Shown here piece after piece: positions 6,883 to 15,091 of a stretch of 26,391 nt of DNA. The DNA comes from Lachnospiraceae bacterium UBA1753 (GTDB taxonomy: Bacteria > Bacillota > Clostridia > Lachnospirales > Lachnospiraceae): the NCBI GenBank assembly GCA_002317595.1, contig DCHL01000153.1, forward strand, positions 27,229 through 53,619, read 5' to 3'. The stretch's first letter is position 1. Each line of letters starts with the position of its first letter. The notes under the pieces were generated by a model. That model was not told the origin of the DNA and searched no databases. It saw only the letters and a list, made by a program, of their open reading frames with translations. The translations under genes were made by a program, and so were the position numbers.

Positions 6883-8994
6883 ATGCAGGTTTACACCACG
6901 GAAAAGATTCGTAACGTTGTAGTGCTGGGACACGGCGGTGCCGGTAAGACAAGTCTTGTAGAGGCAATGGGGTTACTCTCTGGACTTACAACCAGACTTG
7001 GTAACGTTGCAGATGGTACTACAATCAGTGATTATGACAAGGAAGAGCAGAAGCGTAAGTTCTCTATTCATACATCAGTTATTCCCGTTGAGTGGGAAGG
7101 CGTTAAGATCAACGTATTTGACACACCTGGTTACTTCGATTTCATCGGAGAGGTTGAAGAGGCTATTTCAGCAGCTGCATCTGCAGTTATCGTTGTTAAT
7201 GGTAAGGCTGGTATCGAGTCTGGCACAATCAGAGCATGGGAACTCTGTGAGAAGTACAATGTGCCCAGAATGATTTACGTTTCCAACATGGATGCTGATA
7301 ATGCTTCCTTCAAGAACGTTCTTGAGAAACTCACTGACAGATATGGCAAGAAGATTGCTCCCTTCCATTTCCCTATCAGAGAGAATGAGAAGTTTGTAGG
7401 ATACGTTAATGTTGTTTCTGAGACAGCTCAGAAGTGGACAGACAAGGGCGATACAGTTGAGTGCGATATCCCCGATTACTCACAGGATAATCTTGAGACT
7501 TACAGAGAGTCACTTATGGAAGCAGTTGCTGAGACCTCTGAGGACTTCATGGACAGATACTTCTCAGGCGAGACCTTCTCTGATGCTGAGATCAGATCTG
7601 CACTTCGTGTTTCAGTTGCAGACGGAACAATCGTTCCTATTACATGTGGTTCAAGTACCACAGTTAAGGGTGTGTTCACACTCCTTGATGACATCGTTAA
7701 GTACCTTCCTACACCTGAAGGAAGACCCTGTACAGGTATCAACCTTAAGTCCAATGAAGTATTCGAGGCTAATTATGATTTCACTAAGGCTAAGTCAGCA
7801 TTTATCTGGAAGACAATTGCCGATCCATTCATTGGTAAGTACTCTATCATTAAGGTTGCTTCTGGTGTCCTGAAGAAGGACGATGTTCTTTACAACGAGG
7901 ACAAGGAGACAGAGGAGAAGATTGGTAAGCTCTTTGTTGTTCGCGGAAATCAGTTTACTGAGGTTCCTGAACTTCATGCTGGTGATATTGGAGCTCTTGC
8001 TAAGCTTTCTAAGGCAAGAACAGGTGATACCCTTTCTACTAAGGCTACACCAATCAGATTCCCCAGACTTAAGATTTCTACTCCTTACAACTATATGAGA
8101 TACAATCCTAAGAATAAGGGTGATGTTGACAAGATCTCTCAGGCACTTCAGAAGATGATGCATGAGGACCTTACACTTAAGAGTGTAAACGATGCTGAGA
8201 ATCATCAGACTCTTATCTATGGTATGGGTGATCAGCACCTTGATATTATCGCTTCTAAGCTCCTCAACGAGTACAAGGTTGAGATTGAACTGACAAAGCC
8301 CAAGGTTGCTTACCGCGAGACAATCAAGAAGACTGCTGATGTTGAGTACAAGTATAAGAAGCAGTCCGGTGGACACGGCCAGTACGGTCACGTTAAGATG
8401 CGTTTCGAGCCTTCAGGCGAGATGGACAAGGCTTACACCTTCGAGCAGGAAGTTGTCGGTGGTGCAGTTCCCAAGAACTTCTTCCCTGCTGTTGAGAAGG
8501 GTGTTGTTGAGGCATGTGACAGAGGACCTCTTGCTGCATATCCTGTAGTTGGAGTTAAGGCTGTTCTTTACGATGGATCTTACCATCCTGTTGATTCTTC
8601 CGAGATGGCATTCAAGACTGCTGCAAGAGAAGCCTTCAAGAAGGGATTCATGGAGGCAGGACCTATCCTTCTCGAGCCAATCATGACTCTTAGGGTTACA
8701 GTACCTGAGAAGCACACCGGTGATGTCATGGGTGACCTTAACAAGAGACGTGGACGCGTTCTTGGTATGGGACCTGCAGCTGAGCCTTCTGCAAGAGCAG
8801 CTGGACGTCAGACTGTAGAGGCTGAGATTCCTATGGAGAACCTGTATGGATACTGTACAGTTCTTAGATCGATGACTCAGGGTTCTGGAGACTTCGAGTA
8901 TGAGTTCGCACGCTATGAGCAGGCTCCTTCAGATGTACAGGCTAAGGAAGTTGAAGCTCGCAAGGACAAGGTTGCTGCTGATTCAGCAGACTGA
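6883..8994 (+). CDS. EF-G2-like (FusA2-type) translational GTPase
   Basis: This 703-aa protein has all EF-G domains, including the domain IV/V block with SGGHGQYGHVKMRFEP and the C-terminal GTGDVMGDLNKRRGRVLGM-type region. Its G motifs differ from canonical EF-G. P-loop GHGGAGKTS (16-24) replaces AHIDAGKTT, switch I reads RKFSIHTS (58-65), G3 is DTPGYFDF (80-87) with Tyr84 in place of the catalytic His, and G4 is SNMD (134-137) instead of NKMD. This pattern is known from the EF-G2/FusA2 group, so it is a paralog, not the main EF-G and not a Tet(M)-type protein. Codon use is strongly biased (AAG, CTT, GTT), suggesting high expression. GGAGG upstream fixes ATG 6883; the longer frame start at 6802 lies next to the promoter. 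Its exact role in translation is not established. Confidence 0.9.
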   Translation: MQVYTTEKIRNVVVLGHGGAGKTSLVEAMGLLSGLTTRLGNVADGTTISDYDKEEQKRKFSIHTSVIPVEWEGVKINVFDTPGYFDFIGEVEEAISAAASAVIVVNGKAGIESGTIRAWELCEKYNVPRMIYVSNMDADNASFKNVLEKLTDRYGKKIAPFHFPIRENEKFVGYVNVVSETAQKWTDKGDTVECDIPDYSQDNLETYRESLMEAVAETSEDFMDRYFSGETFSDAEIRSALRVSVADGTIVPITCGSSTTVKGVFTLLDDIVKYLPTPEGRPCTGINLKSNEVFEANYDFTKAKSAFIWKTIADPFIGKYSIIKVASGVLKKDDVLYNEDKETEEKIGKLFVVRGNQFTEVPELHAGDIGALAKLSKARTGDTLSTKATPIRFPRLKISTPYNYMRYNPKNKGDVDKISQALQKMMHEDLTLKSVNDAENHQTLIYGMGDQHLDIIASKLLNEYKVEIELTKPKVAYRETIKKTADVEYKYKKQSGGHGQYGHVKMRFEPSGEMDKAYTFEQEVVGGAVPKNFFPAVEKGVVEACDRGPLAAYPVVGVKAVLYDGSYHPVDSSEMAFKTAAREAFKKGFMEAGPILLEPIMTLRVTVPEKHTGDVMGDLNKRRGRVLGMGPAAEPSARAAGRQTVEAEIPMENLYGYCTVLRSMTQGSGDFEYEFARYEQAPSDVQAKEVEARKDKVAADSAD

Positions 8995-9032
8995 TTTTAG
9001 TCTTTAAGAATTTTGGTTTTTAAATTATAATG

Positions 9033-9087
9033 TCTGCATGGACATGCAGATTTCAGGGGCATCTGCAGCAGCAGGTGCCCTTGTTTT
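9033..9087 (+). terminator. Terminator (9057-9087) preceded by a perfect inverted repeat
   Basis: GGGCATCTGC (9057-9066) pairs with GCAGGTGCCC (9071-9080) with one G-U pair over an AGCA loop, followed by TTGTTTT. Just before it TCTGCATG/CATGCAGA (9033-9050) is a perfect 8-bp inverted repeat with a 2-base centre. A TATAAT box at 9026-9031 precedes both, without a convincing -35. The simplest reading is the end of the EF-G2-like transcript. Confidence 0.75.
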
Positions 9088-9114
9088 AAGTTTTAATTTA
9101 GATGAGGTTGTTTG

Positions 9115-10674
9115 ATGGACAGAGAAGATATTTTACTTGAAGAACAGCAGATTGATGAGATAGCCGAAGGCGAGGCGTCTGAGAAAAGAAAGGATAGTTT
9201 TGTTGACAGGGTAAAGAGAAATCAGGGTATGCTTCTTGCAATGCTGTCCGGCTTTATTTTTATCCTGACCTTCTCATCCTGGACGAGCCCTATTATGAAG
9301 AAGGCCTATGGCTGTGATTCTTCCTTTTTCTCAATGGTTGGAAGGGCAATTCTTGAAGGCAAGGTCATGTACCGTGATTTCTTTGATATCAAGGGGCCTG
9401 TTTTCTTCTTCTGGGAGGCATTTGGACAGCTCATTCACAGGGACAGGCTGGGGGTTTTTTCGCTGCAGATAATCTGCATCTTTGGTGCAACTGCATTTCT
9501 TTACAAAATCTGTAATATGTATGAACTGACCGCGCAGAAAATAGTATTTACCTTTGCTGTGTTTTATTTTATCTATGCAGCAACAATCTGGGGCGGTAAT
9601 TCTGTTGAAGAGTTCTGTATGCCGCTGAATCTTGGCTGTATATATTTTGCACTCAGATACCTTAAGGGGAAGTCGGAGGATCTTACGATATCATATTTCT
9701 TTGGTATCACCTTCGGTGTATGCTTCCTGTCTAAGATTACAGTCTGTGCACCGATGGCTGCGGCGCTTCTTGTTGTACTCGGTGCCCTTATTGCAAGGAA
9801 GGATTATGCGTCAATCGGAAAATGTGCCATTGATTTCCTGCTCGGTGCCGTCACTATCATAATCCCTGTGTTTGTGTACTATGCACTTCGTGGAGCCCTT
9901 GGCGATATGATTCAGTGCGTATTCATCACAGCCTATGCGAGAGGTACGGACTATTATGAGCCCTTCTCAATTAAGTGGGAGCTGTATCTTACCTGCTGCT
10001 ATGCGGGTATAGTGCTGTGGTTCTTTAAGAGGAGAGAGCGCGGCTACGAGAAATGGATGCTGCTCTCACTAACCGTAGTAACCTTCGTGGCACTTCACCT
10101 CGGGACTCCCTTTGATTACTATTTCATCACGACACTTCCTCTGGTAGCATACATTTCTATCCTTATGTGTTCTGATATCCAGAAGCTCTATGAAAAGGAG
10201 CGCACTCCCTACATGCTGCGCAGGCATATCAGGAAGATAATTATTGCGGCTGCTGGAATCGCAGTAATCTGCTGTGCCAACACAGAGAGAGTGAAGGGCA
10301 GAATAGAAGATAATTACGATGTGGCAATTAATGGAAGTGAAGTGCATTACTACAATCTCTGTAAGGAACTGTATGACCTGATTCCTGAAACTGATAAGGT
10401 GGACGGAGTCTATTGTATTGAGTCTGATATGATATTTTTTGAAGTCAATCAGACCCTGCCAACTAACAAGTATCCTGTCAACATGCCTTACTTCTGCGAA
10501 CTCTATGAGCCTGCAGAGGGTGAGATTCTGGATGTGATTGAGAACCACACGCCGAAGTGGGTGGTTACCTCCTGCTTAGAAGACCTTGAGAATGAGACGA
10601 TAATGCTTGCAATCTACAACAACTACACGAAGGTGTATGACAATCCTGCAAATGAGCTGTGGCGCAGGAATTAG
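9115..10674 (+). CDS. Polytopic membrane protein, GT-C glycosyltransferase-like (ArnT/PMT type)
   Basis: This 519-aa protein has a charged cytosolic N-terminus (1-37), a first membrane helix (about 38-57), then a loop with CDSSFF (Asp68) and MYRDFFDIKGP (85-95). About ten further hydrophobic helices run to residue 390, and a C-terminal soluble domain (about 395-519) follows. An acidic residue in the first outer loop followed by Y.DFFD.KGP is typical of PMT/ArnT-like GT-C enzymes, which use lipid-linked sugars to modify surface polymers or lipids. Donor and acceptor cannot be told from sequence. GAGG at 9104-9107 supports ATG 9115; a TTG one codon upstream is an alternative. It is the last gene with housekeeping-like codon use, and no terminator separates it from the GrpE-like gene 57 bases downstream. 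Confidence 0.7.
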   Translation: MDREDILLEEQQIDEIAEGEASEKRKDSFVDRVKRNQGMLLAMLSGFIFILTFSSWTSPIMKKAYGCDSSFFSMVGRAILEGKVMYRDFFDIKGPVFFFWEAFGQLIHRDRLGVFSLQIICIFGATAFLYKICNMYELTAQKIVFTFAVFYFIYAATIWGGNSVEEFCMPLNLGCIYFALRYLKGKSEDLTISYFFGITFGVCFLSKITVCAPMAAALLVVLGALIARKDYASIGKCAIDFLLGAVTIIIPVFVYYALRGALGDMIQCVFITAYARGTDYYEPFSIKWELYLTCCYAGIVLWFFKRRERGYEKWMLLSLTVVTFVALHLGTPFDYYFITTLPLVAYISILMCSDIQKLYEKERTPYMLRRHIRKIIIAAAGIAVICCANTERVKGRIEDNYDVAINGSEVHYYNLCKELYDLIPETDKVDGVYCIESDMIFFEVNQTLPTNKYPVNMPYFCELYEPAEGEILDVIENHTPKWVVTSCLEDLENETIMLAIYNNYTKVYDNPANELWRRN

Positions 10675-10731
10675 TTTGTTGGAATAACAATCAGTGCCAT
10701 TACGAGAAATAGCTGAAATGTGAGGTGTATT

Positions 10732-11220
10732 ATGGACGAAAAAGAGTTAATGTCTGGAACAAGTGAACAGAGTCAATTGCTGGAGGCGCTTATTAAGAAT
10801 CAGATTGAAGCGAAGGATAATTTGATTGATATGCTTCATAAGGAATTATCATATTATAAGCAGGATGCTGCAGACCGATTTGTAAATCAGCTGATGAAAG
10901 CAGTCATTAAGGTAAGAAAGGATATGAGCAGAATATTATCATCAGATAATTGGGGTGATATGACGGCTGATGAATTGAGAAGGGAGTATCAGTATTGTTT
11001 TGATGATATTTCTGATTTGTTGGAACAACAGAATGTGGATCCGTTTCATTCAGAACCAGGTGATGATTTTGATGCTTCAATCCATCAGGCAAGAGTTGAA
11101 ATCACAGACGACATTTCACTGGATAAGAAAATAAAGGAAAGTATATCTGAAGGATACAAAAAGGGTAATAGTGTTCTGGTGTATGAAAGAGTAATTGCTT
11201 ACAGGTATGACGCAAAATAG
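10732..11220 (+). CDS. GrpE-like nucleotide exchange factor
   Basis: This 162-aa protein has a long N-terminal helical, coiled-coil-prone half (about 5-105) and a small C-terminal beta domain (about 106-160). The latter contains NVDPFH..PGDDFDASIHQA and, after a spacer, GYKKGNSVLVYERVIAYR. These fit the GrpE pattern FDPxxHxA ... G(Y/F)xxxxxVLRxAxVxV with some substitutions. GrpE opens the Hsp70 nucleotide pocket to release ADP. Two Hsp70 genes follow after 14 bases, which supports the assignment. ATG 10732 has GAGGTG five bases upstream; a GTG at 10720 is less likely. There is no hrcA before it, so it is not the standard heat-shock operon. I infer that it is a dedicated co-chaperone for the two Hsp70s. 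Confidence 0.78.
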   Translation: MDEKELMSGTSEQSQLLEALIKNQIEAKDNLIDMLHKELSYYKQDAADRFVNQLMKAVIKVRKDMSRILSSDNWGDMTADELRREYQYCFDDISDLLEQQNVDPFHSEPGDDFDASIHQARVEITDDISLDKKIKESISEGYKKGNSVLVYERVIAYRYDAK

Positions 11221-11234
11221 AAAGGGATAGAGCG

Positions 11235-12902
11235 ATGGGTTTTGTTTTTGGAATTGATTTAGGAACGACATATTCATGTATTTCATATGTTGATCAGTAT
11301 GGGAAGCCAGTGATTGTCAGAAATCGTGAAGGCGAATTTGCAACTCCTTCAGTTGTTTTGATTGAGAAGGATAGGAGATGTATTGTTGGATCTACTGCAA
11401 AGGGCGCTGTAAATTTAGAGCCTGAAAGAACTGTTCAGTTTATTAAGAGAAAGATGGGCATAGAGAACGATACGGTTACTATTGACGGGGAAGGGTATAA
11501 AGCACCAGAGATTTCGGCTATGATTCTGAGCAAGCTTGTCAAGGATGCAAATGATTATTTAATTCAGACAGGAGTTATTCAGGAGCAAAATGAAATTAAG
11601 GATGTTGTAATCACGTGCCCCGCTTACTTTTCGATTCCTCAACGGAATGCAACTGCAGAAGCTGGTAAGATTGCCGGCTTGAATGTACTGGATATTATTA
11701 ATGAGCCTACGGCGGCTGCAATTAGTTACGGTTTATCAGGAAAGAGTAAGAATGAAACCGTGCTGGTTTATGATCTTGGTGGGGGTACATTTGATATTAC
11801 AGTGATGAATATTGATGGACCAGACATCTCCGTTGTGTGCACAGCCGGTGACGATAAGCTCGGCGGTAAGGACTGGGATGAGGCGCTCATGAATTATATA
11901 ATTCAGCGATATATGGAAGAGTATAATGAGGATTTATCTGAGGATCCTGAGATAATTGCTTCATTGTATGTTGAGGTTGAAAAATGGAAAAGGACGCTTA
12001 CGGATAGGGACTCAGTCACAGTTTCCGCCATTGGTCCTACGGGAAAGAGGTTTCGTGAAGAAATAACAATTGATAAATTCAATGAGATAACCATTGATTT
12101 GTTAAGTAGGACAAAGAATCTACTTGATGATGTTCTTGCAACTGCTGAAAAAAAGGGGTTTCCAATTTCAAGAATTGATAAGTTTCTTCTTGTAGGTGGT
12201 TCAACGTATATGCGTCAGGTTTCAGATATGATTGAGACAGATTATCATATAGTCCCTCATATCTCTGACCCAGTGGAGGCTGTGGCTAAGGGGGCTGCCC
12301 TATATGCAGTGAAGCAGGATGAATTCAATGACTTTATAATTCATAAAGCCGAAATAGAAGGAAAAACTGTCGAAGAGGTAAAGACGGAACTGGTTATTGT
12401 CGGTGAAAATGACGAGGAATATGACAGGTATTTAAGTTCAAAAGGGAAGACTGGATTAGTAATTAACATAGCGAATGTGTTATCCAGAACATATGGTATG
12501 AGCTATTTTGAAGATCGGGATCAAAAACATAAGAGGATTAGTAATATGCTTATGATTAATGACAAGCTTCCTGCGATTACCACACAAAGTTATTATACAA
12601 GCAGTAACGATGGTACAAGTATGGATATTGAAGTGTTCGAAAGCTTGAGCAGCGATTCTACAATGGACATAGATGGGAGAACGCCGCTTACATTAATCAC
12701 TATGAATTTCGTCAGGCCGCTCCCGGCATTTACCGAAATTGTAGTCACATTTGCTCTTGATAATTCAGGAATGCTTCATATTATGGCTGAAGAACAGTTA
12801 TATCATTCCAAGTTGGATACTACATTCGAGTTAAATAAGAGGATGTCAGATTCGGAAATGAAATTCGCTATAAGCAGAATGGGGAACACAATAGTTTTGT
12901 AG
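11235..12902 (+). CDS. Lid-less Hsp70 (DnaK-family) chaperone, paralog 1
   Basis: This 555-aa Hsp70 has a complete nucleotide-binding domain (1-about 357): GIDLGTTYSC (6-15), FIKRKMG with the catalytic-type Lys71, YDLGGGTFDITV (179-190) and GGSTYM (321-326). Canonical DnaK has GGSTRMP there; the Arg that packs on the adenine is Tyr325 here. A charged insertion of about 45 residues (360-405) precedes the interdomain linker equivalent (TGLVINIANVLSRTYG, 406-421). The beta-type substrate domain follows (to about 540). The alpha-helical lid of DnaK is absent, making the protein 50-80 residues short. It lies 14 bases after the GrpE-like gene with AAAGGGA as ribosome binding site. It is about 67% identical to paralog 2 over the full length without gaps (hand count). 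Confidence 0.93.
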   Translation: MGFVFGIDLGTTYSCISYVDQYGKPVIVRNREGEFATPSVVLIEKDRRCIVGSTAKGAVNLEPERTVQFIKRKMGIENDTVTIDGEGYKAPEISAMILSKLVKDANDYLIQTGVIQEQNEIKDVVITCPAYFSIPQRNATAEAGKIAGLNVLDIINEPTAAAISYGLSGKSKNETVLVYDLGGGTFDITVMNIDGPDISVVCTAGDDKLGGKDWDEALMNYIIQRYMEEYNEDLSEDPEIIASLYVEVEKWKRTLTDRDSVTVSAIGPTGKRFREEITIDKFNEITIDLLSRTKNLLDDVLATAEKKGFPISRIDKFLLVGGSTYMRQVSDMIETDYHIVPHISDPVEAVAKGAALYAVKQDEFNDFIIHKAEIEGKTVEEVKTELVIVGENDEEYDRYLSSKGKTGLVINIANVLSRTYGMSYFEDRDQKHKRISNMLMINDKLPAITTQSYYTSSNDGTSMDIEVFESLSSDSTMDIDGRTPLTLITMNFVRPLPAFTEIVVTFALDNSGMLHIMAEEQLYHSKLDTTFELNKRMSDSEMKFAISRMGNTIVL

Positions 12903-12917
12903 AGAGTTCTTGAGTAA

Positions 12918-12939
12918 TTTGCCTCGGCATAAGCCGAGG
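12918..12939 (+). other. Perfect hairpin between the two Hsp70 genes
   Basis: TGCCTCGGC (12918-12926) and GCCGAGGCA (12931-12939) make a perfect 9-bp stem with an ATAA tetraloop, followed only by TTTGTTC. The U-tract is poor, so it may be a partial terminator or a stabilising/processing hairpin that sets different mRNA levels for the two paralogs. It lies in the only gap longer than 60 bases inside the first operon. Confidence 0.65.
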
Positions 12940-12993
12940 CATTTGTTCAGGAAGATGAATATGTAATTTGAGAAGCTAGAAGGAGACTGCACA

Positions 12994-14661
12994 ATGAGTT
13001 TTGTATTGGGAATTGATCTGGGAACAACGTATTCCTGCGTCTCATATGTTGATCAGTATGACAGACCAGTGATACTTAGAAATCGTGAAGGAGAATTTAC
13101 AACTCCTTCGGTTGTATTAATTGAGAAAGATGGTAGGAGAATTGTCGGTAGCATTGCAAAGAGAACTATTGACTTATCGCCAGACAGAACAGTACAGTTC
13201 ATCAAAAGAAAAATGGGAAAAGAGAAAGATTCCGTTACTATTGATGGAACAGTGTACAGGGCACCAGAAATCTCAGCTATGATCCTAAAGAAAGTGGTTT
13301 TGGATGCAAATAAATATCTGAAAGACAATGGGGTCATTCGTGATACTGAAGAAATTACTGATGTTGTTATTACATGTCCCGCTTATTTTGCTGCGAATGA
13401 ACGAAATGCCACTAGGGAAGCTGGAAGAATTGCAGGATTGAATGTGTTGGATATTGTTAATGAGCCGACGGCAGCGGCTATAAGTTATGGCTTATCTGGT
13501 ATGGGCAGGAACGAAACGATATTGGTGTATGACCTTGGTGGCGGTACTTTTGATATTACAGTTATGGATATAGCGGGGCGTGATTTTTCAGTTGTATGTA
13601 TTGGCGGTGATGATCAGCTCGGTGGAAAAGATTGGGATGAAGCTCTCATAAATTATATCATCGGGCGTTATATGGAAGAGTATAAGATTGATTTATCTGA
13701 GGAGCCAGAGATAATCGCTTCTTTGTATGTTGAAGTTGAAGGTTGGAAGCGGGTGCTCACTGAAAGAGAAAATGTAACTATTTCAGTCGTAGGTCCTACT
13801 GGTAAAAGACTTCGTGAAGAAATTACTCGTGCAAAGTTCAATGAGATAACAATTGATTTGCTAAACAGGACAAAGAACCTTCTTGATGATGTTCTCTATG
13901 TTGCTGAGCAAAAGGGGTATCCGATTTCATCAATTGGAAAATTCCTTCTTGTAGGAGGTTCATCCCGTATGCCTCAAGTGGCAGATATGATAAAAAGGGA
14001 TTATCATATTTCACCTTTGCTTTCTGACCCGGAGGAGGCGGTTGCAAAGGGAGCAGCATTGTTCGCAAAGGAAAGAAAAACCTACCGTGATTTTTTGATT
14101 GGTGAAGCAAAAAAAGAAAATAGAACTGTTGCTGAAATTATGGAGAAAAACCTATTTACTGGAGACTATGATAGGAAGTATCTCGCCACAGTAACATCAC
14201 AGGGCAAGACAGGATTAGTACTTAATGTATCAAATGTACTATCAAGAACATATGGTATAAGTTCTTATATTGGTGATGATTTAACTACTATGTATATATC
14301 TAATATATTGATGAAAAATGATAGACTCCCTGCGAAAGTCACAAAAAGCTACTTTACTATATATGAAAATCAGGAGTGTATGGATATCGACGTCTATGAA
14401 ACTCTGAGTTCTGAAGATTATTTGGATATTGATGGAAGAACACCGATTGCAGATTATGTAATTGAATTTTTTAGACCAGTTCCGAAGGAAACTGAAGTGA
14501 AAGTAACATTTGCTCTTGATAATTCCGGTCTACTTCATATTATCGCAGTAGAGCAGTTATATTATTCCAAGTTGGATGTGACATTTCAGTTGACTAAGCA
14601 TATGACAGATTCAGAAATGAAATATGCAATTAGTAGAATGAATAATTCAGAAATAGAATAG
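12994..14661 (+). CDS. Lid-less Hsp70 (DnaK-family) chaperone, paralog 2
   Basis: This tandem copy of the preceding gene is also 555 aa and collinear. The nucleotide domain holds GIDLGTTYSC, FIKRKMG, YDLGGGTFDITV and the canonical GGSSRMPQV (321-329), so the adenine-packing Arg325 lost in paralog 1 is kept. By hand alignment residues 1-300 are about 77% identical between the paralogs and residues 301-500 only about 52%. The NBD-SBD insertion (360-405) and substrate-binding side have therefore diverged most, which suggests different clients or partners with a shared GrpE-like factor. The alpha-lid is absent here too. AGGAG stands eight bases before ATG. The stop is followed after 11 bases by the small membrane protein gene. 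Confidence 0.93.
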   Translation: MSFVLGIDLGTTYSCVSYVDQYDRPVILRNREGEFTTPSVVLIEKDGRRIVGSIAKRTIDLSPDRTVQFIKRKMGKEKDSVTIDGTVYRAPEISAMILKKVVLDANKYLKDNGVIRDTEEITDVVITCPAYFAANERNATREAGRIAGLNVLDIVNEPTAAAISYGLSGMGRNETILVYDLGGGTFDITVMDIAGRDFSVVCIGGDDQLGGKDWDEALINYIIGRYMEEYKIDLSEEPEIIASLYVEVEGWKRVLTERENVTISVVGPTGKRLREEITRAKFNEITIDLLNRTKNLLDDVLYVAEQKGYPISSIGKFLLVGGSSRMPQVADMIKRDYHISPLLSDPEEAVAKGAALFAKERKTYRDFLIGEAKKENRTVAEIMEKNLFTGDYDRKYLATVTSQGKTGLVLNVSNVLSRTYGISSYIGDDLTTMYISNILMKNDRLPAKVTKSYFTIYENQECMDIDVYETLSSEDYLDIDGRTPIADYVIEFFRPVPKETEVKVTFALDNSGLLHIIAVEQLYYSKLDVTFQLTKHMTDSEMKYAISRMNNSEIE

Positions 14662-14672
14662 GTGGTGAAGAT

Positions 14673-15083
14673 ATGGCAGCATTTACAATTTTCTGGTGTG
14701 TGGTACTTGCTATATTTTTCTTTGTTCTTAGTGTGTTCTTTAAGGCACTGGCATCGTCGATTACGGCATTGCAATTTGCACTTGAGAAGACATGGGCAAA
14801 GGGAGCTCTGCCTTTAGTCGCGGGTACTATTTTCTTTTTGCTTTATTTTATCATTTCAAGACCTTGGGTTGTAATTGCAAAAATAATCGCATTGATTATT
14901 GCCATAATTGTCCTTTTCTTTGTTTTGGTGATTGTTACTTATTTCGTGGAATCGATTTTTGCCGATTCAATTTTAGTCGATGCTATTTCATCAATTCAAA
15001 GAGGCTTTGTGAAATTGGCAGATATGTGTGAAAGAATGTATATAAGATTAATAAAGGTAATAAAAAATCGATTAGTTAGGTGA
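14673..15083 (+). CDS. Small three-helix membrane protein, unknown function
   Basis: I do not recognise this 136-aa protein. It has three predicted membrane helices (about 4-26, 44-63 and 68-94). Between helices 1 and 2 lies an amphipathic segment with SSITALQFALEKTWAKG. The C-terminal tail (about 95-136) is cationic and probably cytosolic (ERMYIRLIKVIKNRLVR). GGTGG is seven bases before the ATG. Its 3' end overlaps the ribosome binding site, and possibly an alternative GTG start, of the next gene, which indicates translational coupling. Membrane partner or anchor of the following J-like/SH3b membrane protein is the simplest guess from context. Confidence 0.75.
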   Translation: MAAFTIFWCVVLAIFFFVLSVFFKALASSITALQFALEKTWAKGALPLVAGTIFFLLYFIISRPWVVIAKIIALIIAIIVLFFVLVIVTYFVESIFADSILVDAISSIQRGFVKLADMCERMYIRLIKVIKNRLVR

Positions 15084-15091
15084 CAGTGGCA

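Noticed and set aside
7795..8391. 198-aa open frame on the minus strand
   Set aside because: It lies wholly inside the EF-G2-like gene, has no ribosome binding site or family signature, and reflects the codon bias of the sense gene.
6883..8994. Tetracycline-resistance ribosomal protection protein (TetM-like)
   Set aside because: The P-loop GHGGAGKT, DTPGYFDF and overall EF-G domain IV pattern fit EF-G2 rather than Tet(M)/Tet(O), and no other resistance context is present.
10732..14661. Standard heat-shock operon (hrcA-grpE-dnaK-dnaJ)
   Set aside because: There is no hrcA, no CIRCE-type inverted repeat and no HPD-bearing dnaJ. The GrpE is divergent and both Hsp70s are lid-less and duplicated, so this is a specialised set.
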